From Marsupella aquatica (lineage: Eukaryota; Marchantiophyta): a DNA stretch of 64,000 nt. The notes under the pieces are model-generated. The model saw only the letters and a program-made list of their open reading frames with translations, was not told the DNA's origin and did not search any database. Position 1 is the stretch's first letter. Each line of letters begins with the position of its first letter. Below, piece after piece: positions 21,570 to 32,874 of this stretch. The position numbers and the translations under genes are program-made. The stretch spans positions 18,786,001-18,850,000 of the forward strand of contig OZ316896.1 of the NCBI GenBank assembly GCA_973895155.1, given 5' to 3'.

Positions 21570-24397
21570 TATGCTGGGATTTGCGAAAAACCTACTTGAG
21601 ATTTTTGGTCCGTTGATTTAAGGTTTACCTGAGATTTTAGGTCAGTGATTTAAGGTCTAGGAAGGGTATAAATCACTCATGGGGTCCATCAATTGGAGCT
21701 TCATCAAGAATATATCTCTCCATTTTCGGATGGATGAGAGTGTTGAAAGATGACGATGGACACGCACGACCGCGGAGACCATGGCCTTTGGAATGTTTGC
21801 AATACTGTAGTACTGTAGTTTCTCACCCGGAGCTCTAGCTATTGTCCAGATCTTAATGACCGCACGCACGCAGGAGCTTCGGTTCTACACGATGAGCCTT
21901 TTTCCACTCTCTACCGATGATGAAGAACAGTTCCTATCTCATCTTCGACTGATGATTTCGTCTTCGCTGCATGATGAGGTGCGTATGTTTGCTTCTGAAG
22001 TTTTCGATAACTGCGCTGCCCCGCGTTTATAGGTTCAGGGTAAAACATGGGAACAGTAATTTCTTGTAGTGAATCGAATCTCATTGTAGGTCGCAGAATA
22101 CTGCTAAAAGAATAGAATGTAGCGTGAAATCCAAATACTTCTGGAGCGATTCTACGTCACGTAAGTGGTCGTCATAGCCCTCGTGTACTCGATTCTGAGA
22201 TCTGCACGATTGGGCTATCACAGCTAAAGTTGTGAAATTACTGCTCGAGAATGTCTGCCTCTGAACCTTTGTTCTGTCTACAAGACATTTACTGATAACT
22301 TTGCGAACTGAAATCACGCAGCGAGGCCTATCCGTCAAGTCTTTGGAGTCTCAGTGTTCGTGACTTGCTGCGTCGATCGCGGAGCTCAATCAAACTCTGG
22401 GAATGAGGCAGCCTGATATCGTTATCGATCTAAAGCATTCCTATCCAAATATTGTAGCTGGCCTGAGGGCGGCCCCACTGCATAAAACACTGCCTCGGCA
22501 ATAATTGTTTGCAGTTATCTATCATTTATCGAAGATTTTGTTCTCGCCATCCAGCTTCTCAAAGGGCAAGATGAAGGACGTTGTCTTATTCCTGTTGAAA
22601 GCCGAACTTCTATTATTTATACTTCATATGCGGCATCCCGAAAACTATGGCTAAATTGTAGATTTGCCCTGAGTGTAGAGTGTAGACCCGCGTTTCAATT
22701 CGAGAGTCAACCGGTTGAACTCTCGACTGGGGAAAGCTTTTCTTGGATTCAAGAAAACATTTACTGGCATCCGTAGCGGTGATTGATTGATTGATTGCAA
22801 ACAAAGAGCGGCACCAAACTCGGTAAAGATAGAGATAGACGTCCTTCCCCAGCGATCACGGAGACAGATAGCCGGAGTTCTTTCGCTCTTATAGCGATCT
22901 TAGATGACAATTAGCCAATAACGCTAGGATGCCGGTATGGCTTGAATTCACACGCACGCGTACATATTGAAGACTAACGTTCTATCCATGGGATGGCTAG
23001 CTTGATGTAGAGAGAAAGTGAGCAACAAAGATGTCGTCGACACCTTCCAGCGGCTTACGAATTTCCTTGTCAGATGTCGATCCACATCAGTTTGCATCAC
23101 CGTACTGAATAATACCACTTGCTCGCAGAATTCGGCGGCAACATTCAAAGACAGCCTTACAGATACTCGTCACGGGGTTCCTAACGATCTATGAACTGAA
23201 CTTGCATTCAATGCTCCGCGTTAGATTCTCGGTATACCTGGTAGGCGGGACAACCACACGTGACATAAAAACAAGTCGCACCAAATCGACTCAGTGAACC
23301 TGGTGGTCACAAGAATAAAGTTCTACACAAAGTTGCTCGAGTGAAGTGGAAGTACAATCTCCCATTGACTGTACATTACCTGGTTTCCCTGTTTACTGTA
23401 AAACTGCTATCTCAAATGGAAGTTTAATGTGCACTTCAGTACTATAATTGATCTGTTGGCGGGGTTGTTGCTACAGTGCTGTATGGGTCTTTGGGACTGT
23501 CTGTCCTGTCTTGACCTCTTGTCTGTGATTCTGTTCTTGAAATGCAAATCGACGTCTAGGAAACGAATTGTCGAGGATGTATGACTTATGCACAGCCCTC
23601 AAGATAGCTTTGTTGTGGGAACATTAATTTCTACTACCACAGGAGGATCTGTACAGTGGTGGAGCTCAACCATTTCTTGTTGGTTTGAAGGAAGCAACCT
23701 GGACGGAAGAATGTACCCTAATGTGACTGGCGAAAGGTGAAAACGCAGTTTAATCTTCAGACTCCAATTCGAGTGAGACCAGTTCGCAGTGCGGTGGGTG
23801 TCTGGGTGTTGAAGGATGTTTCAGCAGTGACGACCAGTGACACTACCCGAAGCTTTATTTCTAGACGGGAAATTGAAAGTCAGTCGGTTCACAATCAGGT
23901 GCAGTAGGTCCCATCCTTGTACGGTGGACCTGCCTGCCTAGATCTCCAATTCTAGTATTCTACTCTCACATTTCACAACCTCACTGTCAGGTATGGGAAC
24001 TTCAACGTACTGTACTTTACAAAGCCTAGCCATGCAGAGAATATGCTGTAGCTCATCATTGTGAATCCAGCTGGGTAAGGGCATCCCCCGTACTCATTGT
24101 TTGCGCGTGCTAATTTGCTTGCTTGCCAACAGATATCATTGGGCCATCTACATCATTCTGGAGCTAGAGAACCTTCATCGTTCAAACGTCTGCTGGAATG
24201 ATAAGCCCACAAGCGGGCACAAAGGCGACGATTATGGAAAGCATGCGTATTGAGCGAGTCACTGCGGCGTACTGAGTGCAGAATTCCCAATGGTGGTGCC
24301 AGCCGATCCAATCTACCACCAACAAAGCTAATAATCTATCCTTCAATCTGCACGTACGGCCGTGCTATGGTAGACTCAGAGGTACAGTCTAATCGTG

Positions 24398-24880
24398 ATA
24401 AGTGCAGAGCGTACAAGTGCATTTCTCGGGTAAGTGCAAGATGGTCGTGTAATCCCTCATTATTACAACAAATTCTTTTATAAATATACCAAAAAAATAA
24501 ATCGTTAAGTGTAGGTTACCCATCACTAAATGAACTATACATAAGTGCATTTTTTTGTCTATAAGAATATGGAGCACTAATCAATTATTGCAACACATGT
24601 GTTAGAAGTGTTTATTGATAGTGTAAGAGACAACTGCACATTGTAGTTTCATGCATTTATCAAGTTAACTTGTGCACCACCAGGATTCTGGGTGTGCGAA
24701 ATAGATGCATAAGACATGACAATACATTTGTGTAAGTACATAAGGATTTCATATTTAATTATTGGAAAGTGCAACAGGCGCTATGGAGAAGTGCAGCACT
24801 TATGATGAAGTGCATAAAGTGAATAACTGTATACTTGGGGTGTCTTATTGGGAGCCTGCACTTAGACACGTTAGACTGTG
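24398..24880. mobile_element. DNA-transposon-like end with AAGTGCA subterminal repeats
   Basis: AAGTGCA or TGCACTT occurs many times between 24398 and 24870 (for example TAAGTGCAGAG, CAAGTGCATTT, TAAGTGCAAG, GAAGTGCAGCACTT, GAAGTGCATAAAG). The stretch ends in a GGGGTGTCTTATTGGGAGC block shared with 1709-1800. Clustered short repeats near one end are usual for hAT and CACTA elements. No transposase or opposite end is visible. Confidence 0.4.
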
Positions 24881-24996
24881 CTTTATGCCAATCCAAATGC
24901 TAGCATCAAGGAGAAGGACAGCATATACAAGCCTACTCTATTTCCTCCACTCCCCTCCTCTATTCATCAAAACTAGCAGCCGATGGTGTAGTGGCA

Positions 24997-25110
24997 AGCA
25001 TCCAAAGGGATTTTACATGATACCATGATAAATCCATGATTGATTTTAAATCAATGAGTGTATAATACAATCATGGATTTATCATGGTATGTAAAATCCC
25101 TTTGGATGCT
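24997..25110. repeat. Long near-perfect hairpin, 43-bp stem
   Basis: The left arm 24997-25042 starts AGCATCCAAAGGGATTTTAC and the right arm 25068-25110 is its reverse complement apart from three extra bases (TGA) on the left. The loop is 25 nt. A stem this long with a single bulge resembles a young microRNA or siRNA foldback, or a tiny foldback transposon. The sequence just left (GATGGTGTAGTGGCAAGCA) recurs in altered form near 25974. Confidence 0.85.
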
Positions 25111-25739
25111 TTGGATGGTTTACCATGGTTACCATGTCTTAAGTGCCTGGACCGGGCCAGATTCCTATGCGCTTTTTGGTGGGTTTCCTTAACCTTTCCC
25201 AAAGTTGCCCTGCAGCAGGTTAGTTTAGCAAATAAGAGTTTAGGGGTTCACATGTGTAAACCTAGTACTGGGGTTACGAAGCAGCTTGATCTTGTGAAAC
25301 AGCACACATAACAGGGGAGTAGCTCAATCTCAGGAAGCAGCTTGCATCAGATAATTCTGCCAGCTTGCAGCTTGTAGCCTGATAATTCTTAGCCAGCTTG
25401 CAGCAATGTAGGGAAATGTCTAAGCATGCAGTGATGGAGGCAAAGAACCTCTGGCCTGGCAATGCAGCTCGTGGCTATGGAGGGCCTAGGCAGGGATGCA
25501 CTACATATATTGGGCCTTGGGAGTCATGGGAGGGAAATGTGGGGCCTGGGCCTAACTTGTGGTGAGAAGGGCCCAAGACACTGTTGGGAGACAAGAAAAA
25601 CAGGTTTCACCTTGTTCTTGCCCTTGCATGAGTAGTGTAAGTTTTTGTTTGGTGTAACTCACCCAACATTTTATGGGAAAGTCATAACAAATCATCCTTA
25701 ATCATGCACATTATGGATAACTTTAGCATTTTCTTTATA

Positions 25740-26330
25740 TCTACAAGATTAAGGATTTTCATGTCCAATCACAGGGACTCCTCTCTCACCATCTTTTATA
25801 TCATTAGAGTGTTTAACATCAAAAATAGCAGATGTCACCACTTTTTATGTCATTGAGTAATTGATTGCACATCAAAACTATATATATACATACCAGGTTA
25901 TAGCATTTTGATGTCCTCCTCTCCCACTGACCACCGTTTATATCATTAGTGTTTAACATCAAAAACTAGCAGCAGATGGTGTACTGCACTACTTGGCAAG
26001 CACCAGAGGTATTCTCCATACTATAATAGACTCCATTATCACTGAGTGTTTTCTTTATATTTATGAGGTTGTAACATTTTGATGTGTAATATAAAATCCA
26101 GCAGTCTTTTAAATCACTTTAGTGTTTTCTTTATACTTATCATGCTGCAACATTCTGATGTGCAATTACAGAGACACCTCTCTCACCAACTTTTCTTCTC
26201 ACTGAGTGTTTTCTTTACACTCATCAGGCTGCAACATTTTGATGTGCATATAATGCTTCTTTACACTCATCAGGCTGCAACATTTTGATGTGCATATAGC
26301 ATTATAGCATGCTCATCCTGGAACATGCTT
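25740..26330. repeat. Array of a dispersed repeat of about 80 bp (GATGTGCAATTAC family)
   Basis: The repeated unit runs ATCACTGAGTG, TTTTCTTTATACTCATCAGG, CTGCAACATTTTGATGTGCA, ATTACAGAGACACC, TCTCTCACCAACTTTT. Units begin near 25750, 25890, 26065, 26135, 26215 and 26265 with differing decay. The last two cores (CAGGCTGCAACATTTTGATG) are identical. A further one and a half units lie at 26815-26910. Single motifs of the same family occur near 5684, 19085, 40160 and 40248. Confidence 0.75.
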
Positions 26331-26814
26331 GAGTTTTTGTCTTGTAATGTTTTGAAAATAAATAAATATGAGAACATAACTAGAAAGATTGTTGCACAGT
26401 GACCAATGAAAAGTACAATCAAGGATGTTACAATGTGTGCATTTAATTCAATGTCTTCGTGAATGACACTCATTTCAATAAAAATCATAAACTTTGGAAA
26501 GAAAGATATGAGGGGAACTTAAGACACAATAAGAAATTCTCTCACACATGAGAATATTTTGTTCAAGTGGTGGAACCTTGCGTTCATCTCTAATAAATTA
26601 CAAACCTTACAATTTATAAGGAGACTGCCAAAATAAGTTCAAAATACTCTAGAATCCTAAAATAAAAGGTGTCCATAAATTAAATAAATATGTATATTAT
26701 ACACAGGCTGCCCCTTGATAAGACACATTGAAATAAAAATATATATGACACCAAAACTATGAATATGACAAAATCTGGTGGATTCACCATATTTCAATTA
26801 TACTATTATAGGGA

Positions 26815-26910
26815 GGTCTCTCGCACCAACCTTTTCATACCACGAGTGTTTTCTCTATACGTATCAGGGTGTGCAATTACCGGGTCGCCTCTCTCACCAC
26901 CACCACCACC
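26815..26910. repeat. Further copy of the 80-bp repeat, running into (CAC)n
   Basis: GGTCTCTCGCACCAACCTTT, CACGAGTGTTTTCTCTATAC and GTGCAATTACCGGGTCGCC follow the same order as the array to the left. The copy ends in a short CAC microsatellite. Confidence 0.65.
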
Positions 26911-28428
26911 ACCGGTCGCACTTCTTAATAAGAATGAATGTAACAACTACGTTAACAGACTCTGAGAATTGCATGTGATTGATTCGATGTTCATCGATCG
27001 ATGTGCTGCTCGCTTGTGCGAAGATCATGAGCCTATCGTTCTTCGATGCGCAAGCAGGTCAAGATCTTTGTCAGTGTTCCATGGACACTGGATCCTGCCA
27101 GACTCTTTGAGAGTTTGAGAGTTGAAATATACTCTAAGCTACAGTGGCAAGCAGCACGAATCGCAAGGGAGCCCACACCTTGTCACGAGAGGGGTGCCTA
27201 AGATAAAATATATTGGGAAAGTGCTGTGAAACTCCCAGCGGTATCCGTCAAATTGAGCGCATGCAGACAAGGTGGGCCCCGAAAGAAAGAACGGCCACAG
27301 AAAATGTCAAGAGGATCGTGGTGGGGCTGCCTTCTCGACCTGTGGTGGGCTCATCCTTTGCTGGATCGATTCACCAGCCACACTTCTACCTTTCGAGAGT
27401 TTGCAAATCTTCGAGAGGCGAGTGCAACCATCAATGCGCCGGGCCCTGCAGTATTTCTGTGATAAGGTCCTTTGCTGGTAACGCTTTCGTCCCATTACTG
27501 TAGTTGATTGGTGATAGAGATCGATCACCCTTCTACTGTAGTACTGTACGTTCGGATCAATGTCTATCTCATGGACATTCGACATCACTACTGTGGTAGA
27601 GAGTGGCTCACTCCTTAATGAAGCACGGGAAATAAGTCTTTGTGGTTGTAGGGGTTATCTTCTGATATGTACCATGAATTGAGAGGTTTCTACTATCTCT
27701 CCATGATGAGACGCTGATTACCGTGATGATGTAGAAGAGCTCCGAAGAGTGAAATTTTACGTAAAAGACAATGCTGCCAAACAAGCCTACAACAGTAGAC
27801 CATTAGGGTGAGTCTCCCCTGCTTGGATTCCTTCAGGGAAATCTAATTCAGGAGTATACTATGTTGTCCAGCCTGGTGGTATCGAATCTAATGCCCTAAT
27901 CCGCCGGAGAGAGATCATGTCATATACTTGGTCTGATGACTTTGATGTTCGACAATCTTCCTTACTGTAGGTGGTCACAGATTTGGTGTTCTGCTCGTCC
28001 TCTACCAAATCCGTGCTTACGACTCATGACCTCGTCGATGAGAAGATGATGGAGAAGCTTGGAATAGTGACTGCAGACCCATGTGTCGTACAGGGAGGAA
28101 GGTAGAGAGGTCTTTCGTTTCACGGTTTTGTACGGACGGATCTGATGTAGCCCCGCGAGACTGTTGTTCTCACTACCAAGTTTGTAGTTTCTTTATTCAC
28201 CTGCAACCAAGAAAGCTTGAATTCGGTCACAGAGGATCGTTCAACATTTGAACTCTTCTCTGAACTCTGAATCGGACAGTTCCAGCTGGTTTTGGGATCC
28301 GCCTGTGTTGCTCATGGTTGCTGACGGTCAACAGCGGTCGAAGGTCGTTTATTGAGGAGTATTCCTGATCGAGTTCCTGATTAGGTGGTACCGGTAGCTC
28401 TGGTTTTTGTCGAGCTTGTCTATCATCA

Positions 28429-28881
28429 ATGGCAGGGAGCAGGATGTGTACACAGTGCTGGGGCTTGCTGTTGTTGACGGTGTTGTTCATCGGGACTTCA
28501 CATCATCAAGTGCATGGCCAAACGTTGCTCAGCGACAATACTTGGGCAATCGTCAGCGTGCAATGTTTTGCTTTCGCCGGCCAGACTTTGCAGAGCAATT
28601 ACGGAGTATGGTGGATGCAGGTGAACGGGTTGTCGTCGCTCATGTTCAATGCCGTAGACGTCGCCACGACCGAAATTGATTGCCACTTCGTCTCGCTGGC
28701 TAATGGTGCACACCAATGGTTCCCCGTCTTCAAAACAGCTGGTCTAGTAGTTGCCTGCGGAGCGAATTGCCATTGGACCATACATGACAGGGGATTCTTT
28801 CTCCACGATCCCGTCGCGAACACTGATGTGCAACTCTATTCTTGGCTGGCTCCTCCGGACAATTGGACTGAACCGCACTAA
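28429..28881 (+). CDS. S-protein homologue (plant self-incompatibility S1 family)
   Basis: A small secreted protein of the S1/SPH fold. Poppy S1 proteins are stigma ligands that act in pollen rejection; most other family members have no known role. 150 residues in one exon. Residues 1-31 form a signal peptide with a Leu-rich core (WGLLLLTVLFIG) and a likely cut before QTLLSD. The mature part has four cysteines, at 46, 85, 110 and 114, with the family C-x3-C-W ending seen as CGANCHWTIHDRGFFLHDP. Other blocks resembling the family are YGVWWMQVNG and HQWFPVF. Length is usual for SPH proteins. No related copy lies nearby. The family call rests on motif pattern only, so a database search is needed to confirm it. 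Confidence 0.62.
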   Translation: MAGSRMCTQCWGLLLLTVLFIGTSHHQVHGQTLLSDNTWAIVSVQCFAFAGQTLQSNYGVWWMQVNGLSSLMFNAVDVATTEIDCHFVSLANGAHQWFPVFKTAGLVVACGANCHWTIHDRGFFLHDPVANTDVQLYSWLAPPDNWTEPH

Positions 28882-30626
28882 CCAGCCGGTGCGTGTGACC
28901 ATGAACAAACCTTAATTTGCTTCTCATCTGCCTCTATGTTGAAGTTGTCTCCTGAGTCGTCGCGCATTACCTCCTAGTGATCGGGCGACTCTGAGGGGTT
29001 AGTTAAACGTCTCGACTATCGGTTGACACGACTGTTTCAACTTTCCATTCGAGCTGTCTCTGCGTCCAACTTATGATTGTCCATTGCCAAGCATTCGCGT
29101 TCAGGGTTGCAATTTTTGGCCTTCTCGCGATTAGCGTATTTGGCCTGCATTGTCACCCTAAATTCTCAATTTAATACTCGATGTGACTTTCAAAGACACT
29201 TGCCTTGGCTTGTGTCATTGACTGTACCAATGAGAGTTGGATGCTTTGTCTTATCGTTTTAGCAACAGAATCCAGCTTTCTGTGTCTTAGATAGTAAGAT
29301 TTGCGCCCCGTTTTTGTTGTTGATTGTCTGGGCCGGGGTGCAGGGTGCGAAGCTGTGGACGATTGAACGCTCTCTGCTGTTACACTTCAAATTTCAGTGT
29401 TGGTCAGAGGCGCTCAAACTCTCTCAGCATCGTGCCTTCAGTGTGGAGGTTTAAAAAGTACAACGTGCACGCCGCAGGCATCTCCCCTTCGAATAGTTGA
29501 CTGCCACTTTCTCCAGCCTCAGAATGTCGCTGCAAAGGCGAGAAAGCTGGTTAAATTCTGGCAGGCCAGAGCAGGATGTAAGCTAGAGGACGTTGTTTCA
29601 AAGGAGAGGAGAAGATCTCCCCCAATCAGTCGCTTTGGCCGTAGCTCTCCTCTCCCCGGTAAATGTACTGCTCATGTTTTTCCGAGGATCGAACCTGTGT
29701 TTTGGGAAGAGGTGTATCGAAGGAATTTCCGCCGTCTTCTCATTTCACGTCAAGGTCCATGCACATGATCATAGACTATCAACATGATTGTAAGCAATGT
29801 CCGAGGCTCATGTATTACTACGAGGAAGGAAGTTTTGTTCCTTCGAGTGGATCTTCAAGCTCGGTAATCCTCGTTTTCGTTTCGTCGTCACTACTAGCGT
29901 GAGCTAGTCGAAATGGTTCGTCTTCCCGCTGTACGTGTAGCAACGGGTTCTGTCCAAGGAGTACGGAGCTCCTGCAAGGGAGCATCAAGTCAAATTGGCT
30001 GTTAGAAACTATTGTCCAGTGCATCATGATCACCGTCTCTATCCGAGGCCTTGATCATGATTTCTAATGTTTCCGATAGGATGCCCATTGTGTAACTTCA
30101 TCATGACTGTCTAGAGGTGCACAGATTCTTTGACGCGGGTGGTCGGGATAATTGTCTCGCTTCCCACTGTTCACTTGTATACAGTTATAATTCCAAGGTT
30201 TTCGTCATTCTGGATGGATTCGGTCGAGATCTTCATTCCAGCATGACAATTTTGTGTGAAGAAGGCTGTGGTTGGTTATAATAGCAAAAGGCGTCGTAAA
30301 CGAATGTTGATGTTTGTAATCAATTTACCCACGGTCCTGTTACTGTCCTTTTGTCGTAGCATTCATTAGCTGCTTGCAGCTCACGTAGCTCTCACCGACT
30401 GTCAAATCACTGTAAAGGAAGCCATAGATACTGCCCTAGAGAGTGTTTCTCAACCGTGGATGACTCGATAGTCTGAGCATCTATTTTTGCCTGAAACGAA
30501 CGCTGCATTCGATTCAATGAGCATGAAAAGTCGGCGCATGTAGCAGTTCTGAAGGGGTGAGGGCATCGGTGACGGTCTGTTCTTCCAATGACCACAACCG
30601 AGCCTCAGTCAAAAAAATTTAGCTTT

Positions 30627-30754
30627 CAATTCTGGACGTGGAGATGAGGAGATCACGGAGATGGTGATTCTCATGGGTGGATGGTCTGTTTCAATTCTGG
30701 ACGTGGAGATGAGGAGATCACGGAGATGGTGATTCTCATGGGTGGATGGTCTGT
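30627..30754. repeat. 64-bp tandem duplication plus a decayed third copy
   Basis: TCAATTCTGGACGTGGAGAT starts at 30627 and 30691; the two 64-bp units look identical. A diverged copy follows near 30799 (TCTGAACGTGGAGATG), with CACAGCCGAG spacers around it. Confidence 0.85.
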
Positions 30755-31418
30755 TGAACACAGCCGAGGGCAACTTTCACTTCAAAGTGCAATCCGAGTC
30801 TGAACGTGGAGATGGGGGGATCGTGGGACGGCGATTCTCGTCAGTGGATGCTCTGTACTCACAGTCACCACAGCCGAGCCTCGGGCAGAATTCCGCAGAA
30901 GTCGGGTACGTTCTCGCTCGACTGCTCCAGTGCTCCAGCCAAGCACATGCGGGCACGAACTTCCAGAAAAGACAACTCCTTCTGTGGCCCCACTCCCGAA
31001 GATGTTCGCCGTTTTCACCCGTTTTTGCGTCACTGAATCCAAGCTTGCCAGACTGCCAGGCCAGGAAGAGAGCGAACGGCGGAGGAGTCATCAGGAAGTG
31101 GTTGCGAGACCCGCCAGGCGCCAAAATTGTGCTGTGGCCGCAAAGTACAGAGACCGTTTTGCTTTCGACCAACTCTTGTCTGGTATGGCATCTCCACAGA
31201 GCGAGCTCTGGTCGGAGTGGTATAGACTAATAGACATCTGCGGAATAGATCAGGCCATGGCCTCAACAGCACCTCCTCTAGGGTGTCTCACATATACATA
31301 TAGGGAGTTTGAGGAAATTTCTGCACCCGGGTGTAATAGGGAGTTTGAGTAAATTTTGGCCCCCAGGAGTATTAACGCCCGGGCCTCCTGACAGGACTGG
31401 TCCGGCACCGATTGTGCT

Positions 31419-31502
31419 GCCCGACCAGTCACGCCCGCGAATTTTGACCGAAATCCTGGTGCCCGACCAGTCACGCCTGCGAATTTTGACCGAAACCCGC
31501 AC
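31419..31502. repeat. 42-bp tandem duplication
   Basis: GCCCGACCAGTCACGCC begins at 31419 and 31461 and each copy runs through GCGAATTTTGACCGAAA. Only one or two bases differ. Confidence 0.8.
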
Positions 31503-31770
31503 CCGATCGTGATTACAATAGGCAAACAACAAACAAAAGGCCAATAGACAAACGACCTAAAGCCAGGAGGTATACGTCATTGGCATTTGCACCTTCGACC
31601 CGTCTCATAATTCACTACCCCAAAAAATGTTGGCTCGCATCGACCCTGTTGTGGTGTGCCGGACTGCGTCTCGGGCAGCCTGTGTATGCAACTTTCATAC
31701 GTGAGATGCCCTACTTTGTCTGTCACCCTCAGAAAAGCTTGACCCTGTCATCAAGAGACAGTCATAGAAT

Positions 31771-31915
31771 CTGATATTCTGGACGACCCTTCCTTGGTCT
31801 GAGCAAGAGTTTGATATTGTGGATGAGCCTTCCTTGGTCTGAACCAAGGGCGTCACAAAGCCTCAAAGAGTTTGATATTCTGGACAAGCCTTCCTTACTC
31901 TGAACAAGAAACAGT
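31771..31915. repeat. Three copies of a GATATT-TGGA repeat
   Basis: TTTGATATTCTGGAC or a close form starts near 31770, 31809 and 31869. Each is followed by GCCTTCCTTGGTCTGA-like bases. Spacing is uneven. Confidence 0.7.
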
Positions 31916-32139
31916 CTGATGAGTGTGTCTCTTCAGTAAGGGTTCAATTCACTGGTATGTATGGGTGACTTATGGTTATCTAGAGTGACTTATGACCAAT
32001 CTTCATGGCAAAAAGTTATGGTCTATGAATTTGGTAGACCAATTTTTTTCTGTGGGTAAGCTTGACTAATTAGTGATTGTACATCAAATTTGAAGCTTTG
32101 AGAGTCCCTACTAGTCTTTCTTTATTATGAGTGTTGGAC

Positions 32140-32345
32140 ATTGTAAGTTGCCTAGTGTGCGCCCTAAACCTAAATCACTGTTTTGAGTGTCACTCAATGT
32201 TGCCTATCATTGTAAGCTGCCTATCATTGTAACTTGCCTATTACACACCCTAAATCCTAGAGCACTTTTTTGAATGTCAATGCTTCCTATCATTGTAAGC
32301 TGCCTATCACGCACCCTAAACTCCAAACCATTTTTTTGAATGCTA
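32140..32345. repeat. Short-unit repeats with TTGTAAGCTGCCTATCA
   Basis: CATTGTAAGTTGCCTA, CATTGTAAGCTGCCTATCAT, CATTGTAACTTGCCTATTAC and CATTGTAAGCTGCCTATCAC occur in turn, with CACCCTAAA and CTTTTTTGAATG between them. This block lies about 530 bases left of the MULE. Confidence 0.75.
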
Positions 32346-32874
32346 AGTACCATAAAGTAGTTTTTTTTAGTGCTACCTAGCTATGTACCCTAGTTGAGTT
32401 CACTTAATACTAGTCATCCCACCAAATGTAGACCAGGGCTCATCATTGTGACAAGTGAGCCTTTGAGCTGGAGCGTCATTAACTCACCAACGTTTACACA
32501 AACCTCTATCCCAGAGTGGGGTAGAAATTCTTTGCACAGATCCCCCTTCCCAAAAGGGAAGTTCACCCAAAAGCCCTTTTGCACATAAAGGACTTGACAC
32601 TTGTGGTGGCTTTACAAAAGCAAGGTGGCAGGTATTTTTTTGTCCTCTGTCTGATGTACTCCTAGCCGTTGAAGTGGGAACTACTACAAGAACTGGGCAG
32701 GAGTTTCAGGCTAAACCATTACCAATCCTAGTCCCTGTCCTAGTCATGCCCTAGTGGGCCCCTTTTACTGATCTGTACATCCTTAATTTTTTTGTGTTAG
32801 ACTGAATGGACCATGCCTTTATTTGGTCTTGCATTTATTATCTTCAGACCTCACATCCCAAAAAGAATTAGGCA

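Larger units (their letters stand above)
18097..28428. other. Long repeat-rich spacer
   Basis: Ten kilobases with no gene I can defend apart from a weak 118-residue frame on the minus strand (20031-20387). It holds tandem duplications (18650-18900, 21506-21569, and a block at 21300-21350 repeated at 21591-21660), a transposon-like end with AAGTGCA repeats (24398-24880), a long hairpin (24997-25110) and an 80-bp repeat array (25740-26330 and 26815-26910). 22.3-24.2 kb and 27.0-28.4 kb show nothing recognisable. Confidence 0.6.
28882..32874. other. Spacer with several small tandem duplications
   Basis: No gene is supported. Overlapping open frames at 30742-31352 look like by-products of a GC-rich stretch. 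Features are a 64-bp tandem duplication (30627-30754), a 42-bp duplication (31419-31502), repeats with GAGTTTGATATT (31771-31915) and four related blocks with TTGTAAGCTGCCTATCA (32140-32345). Confidence 0.55.

Noticed and set aside
24975-25010. tRNA-like A-box (GATGGTGTAGTGGCAAGCA)
   Set aside because: No B-box or cloverleaf can be drawn downstream; the stretch folds instead as a plain hairpin. A SINE origin remains only a guess.
29397-29768. 123-residue frame
   Set aside because: No recognisable motif, composition typical of chance, no partner exons.
30742-31352. Overlapping long frames on both strands
   Set aside because: Several frames are open at once in a GC-rich stretch with tandem repeats; no motif or convincing splice pattern.
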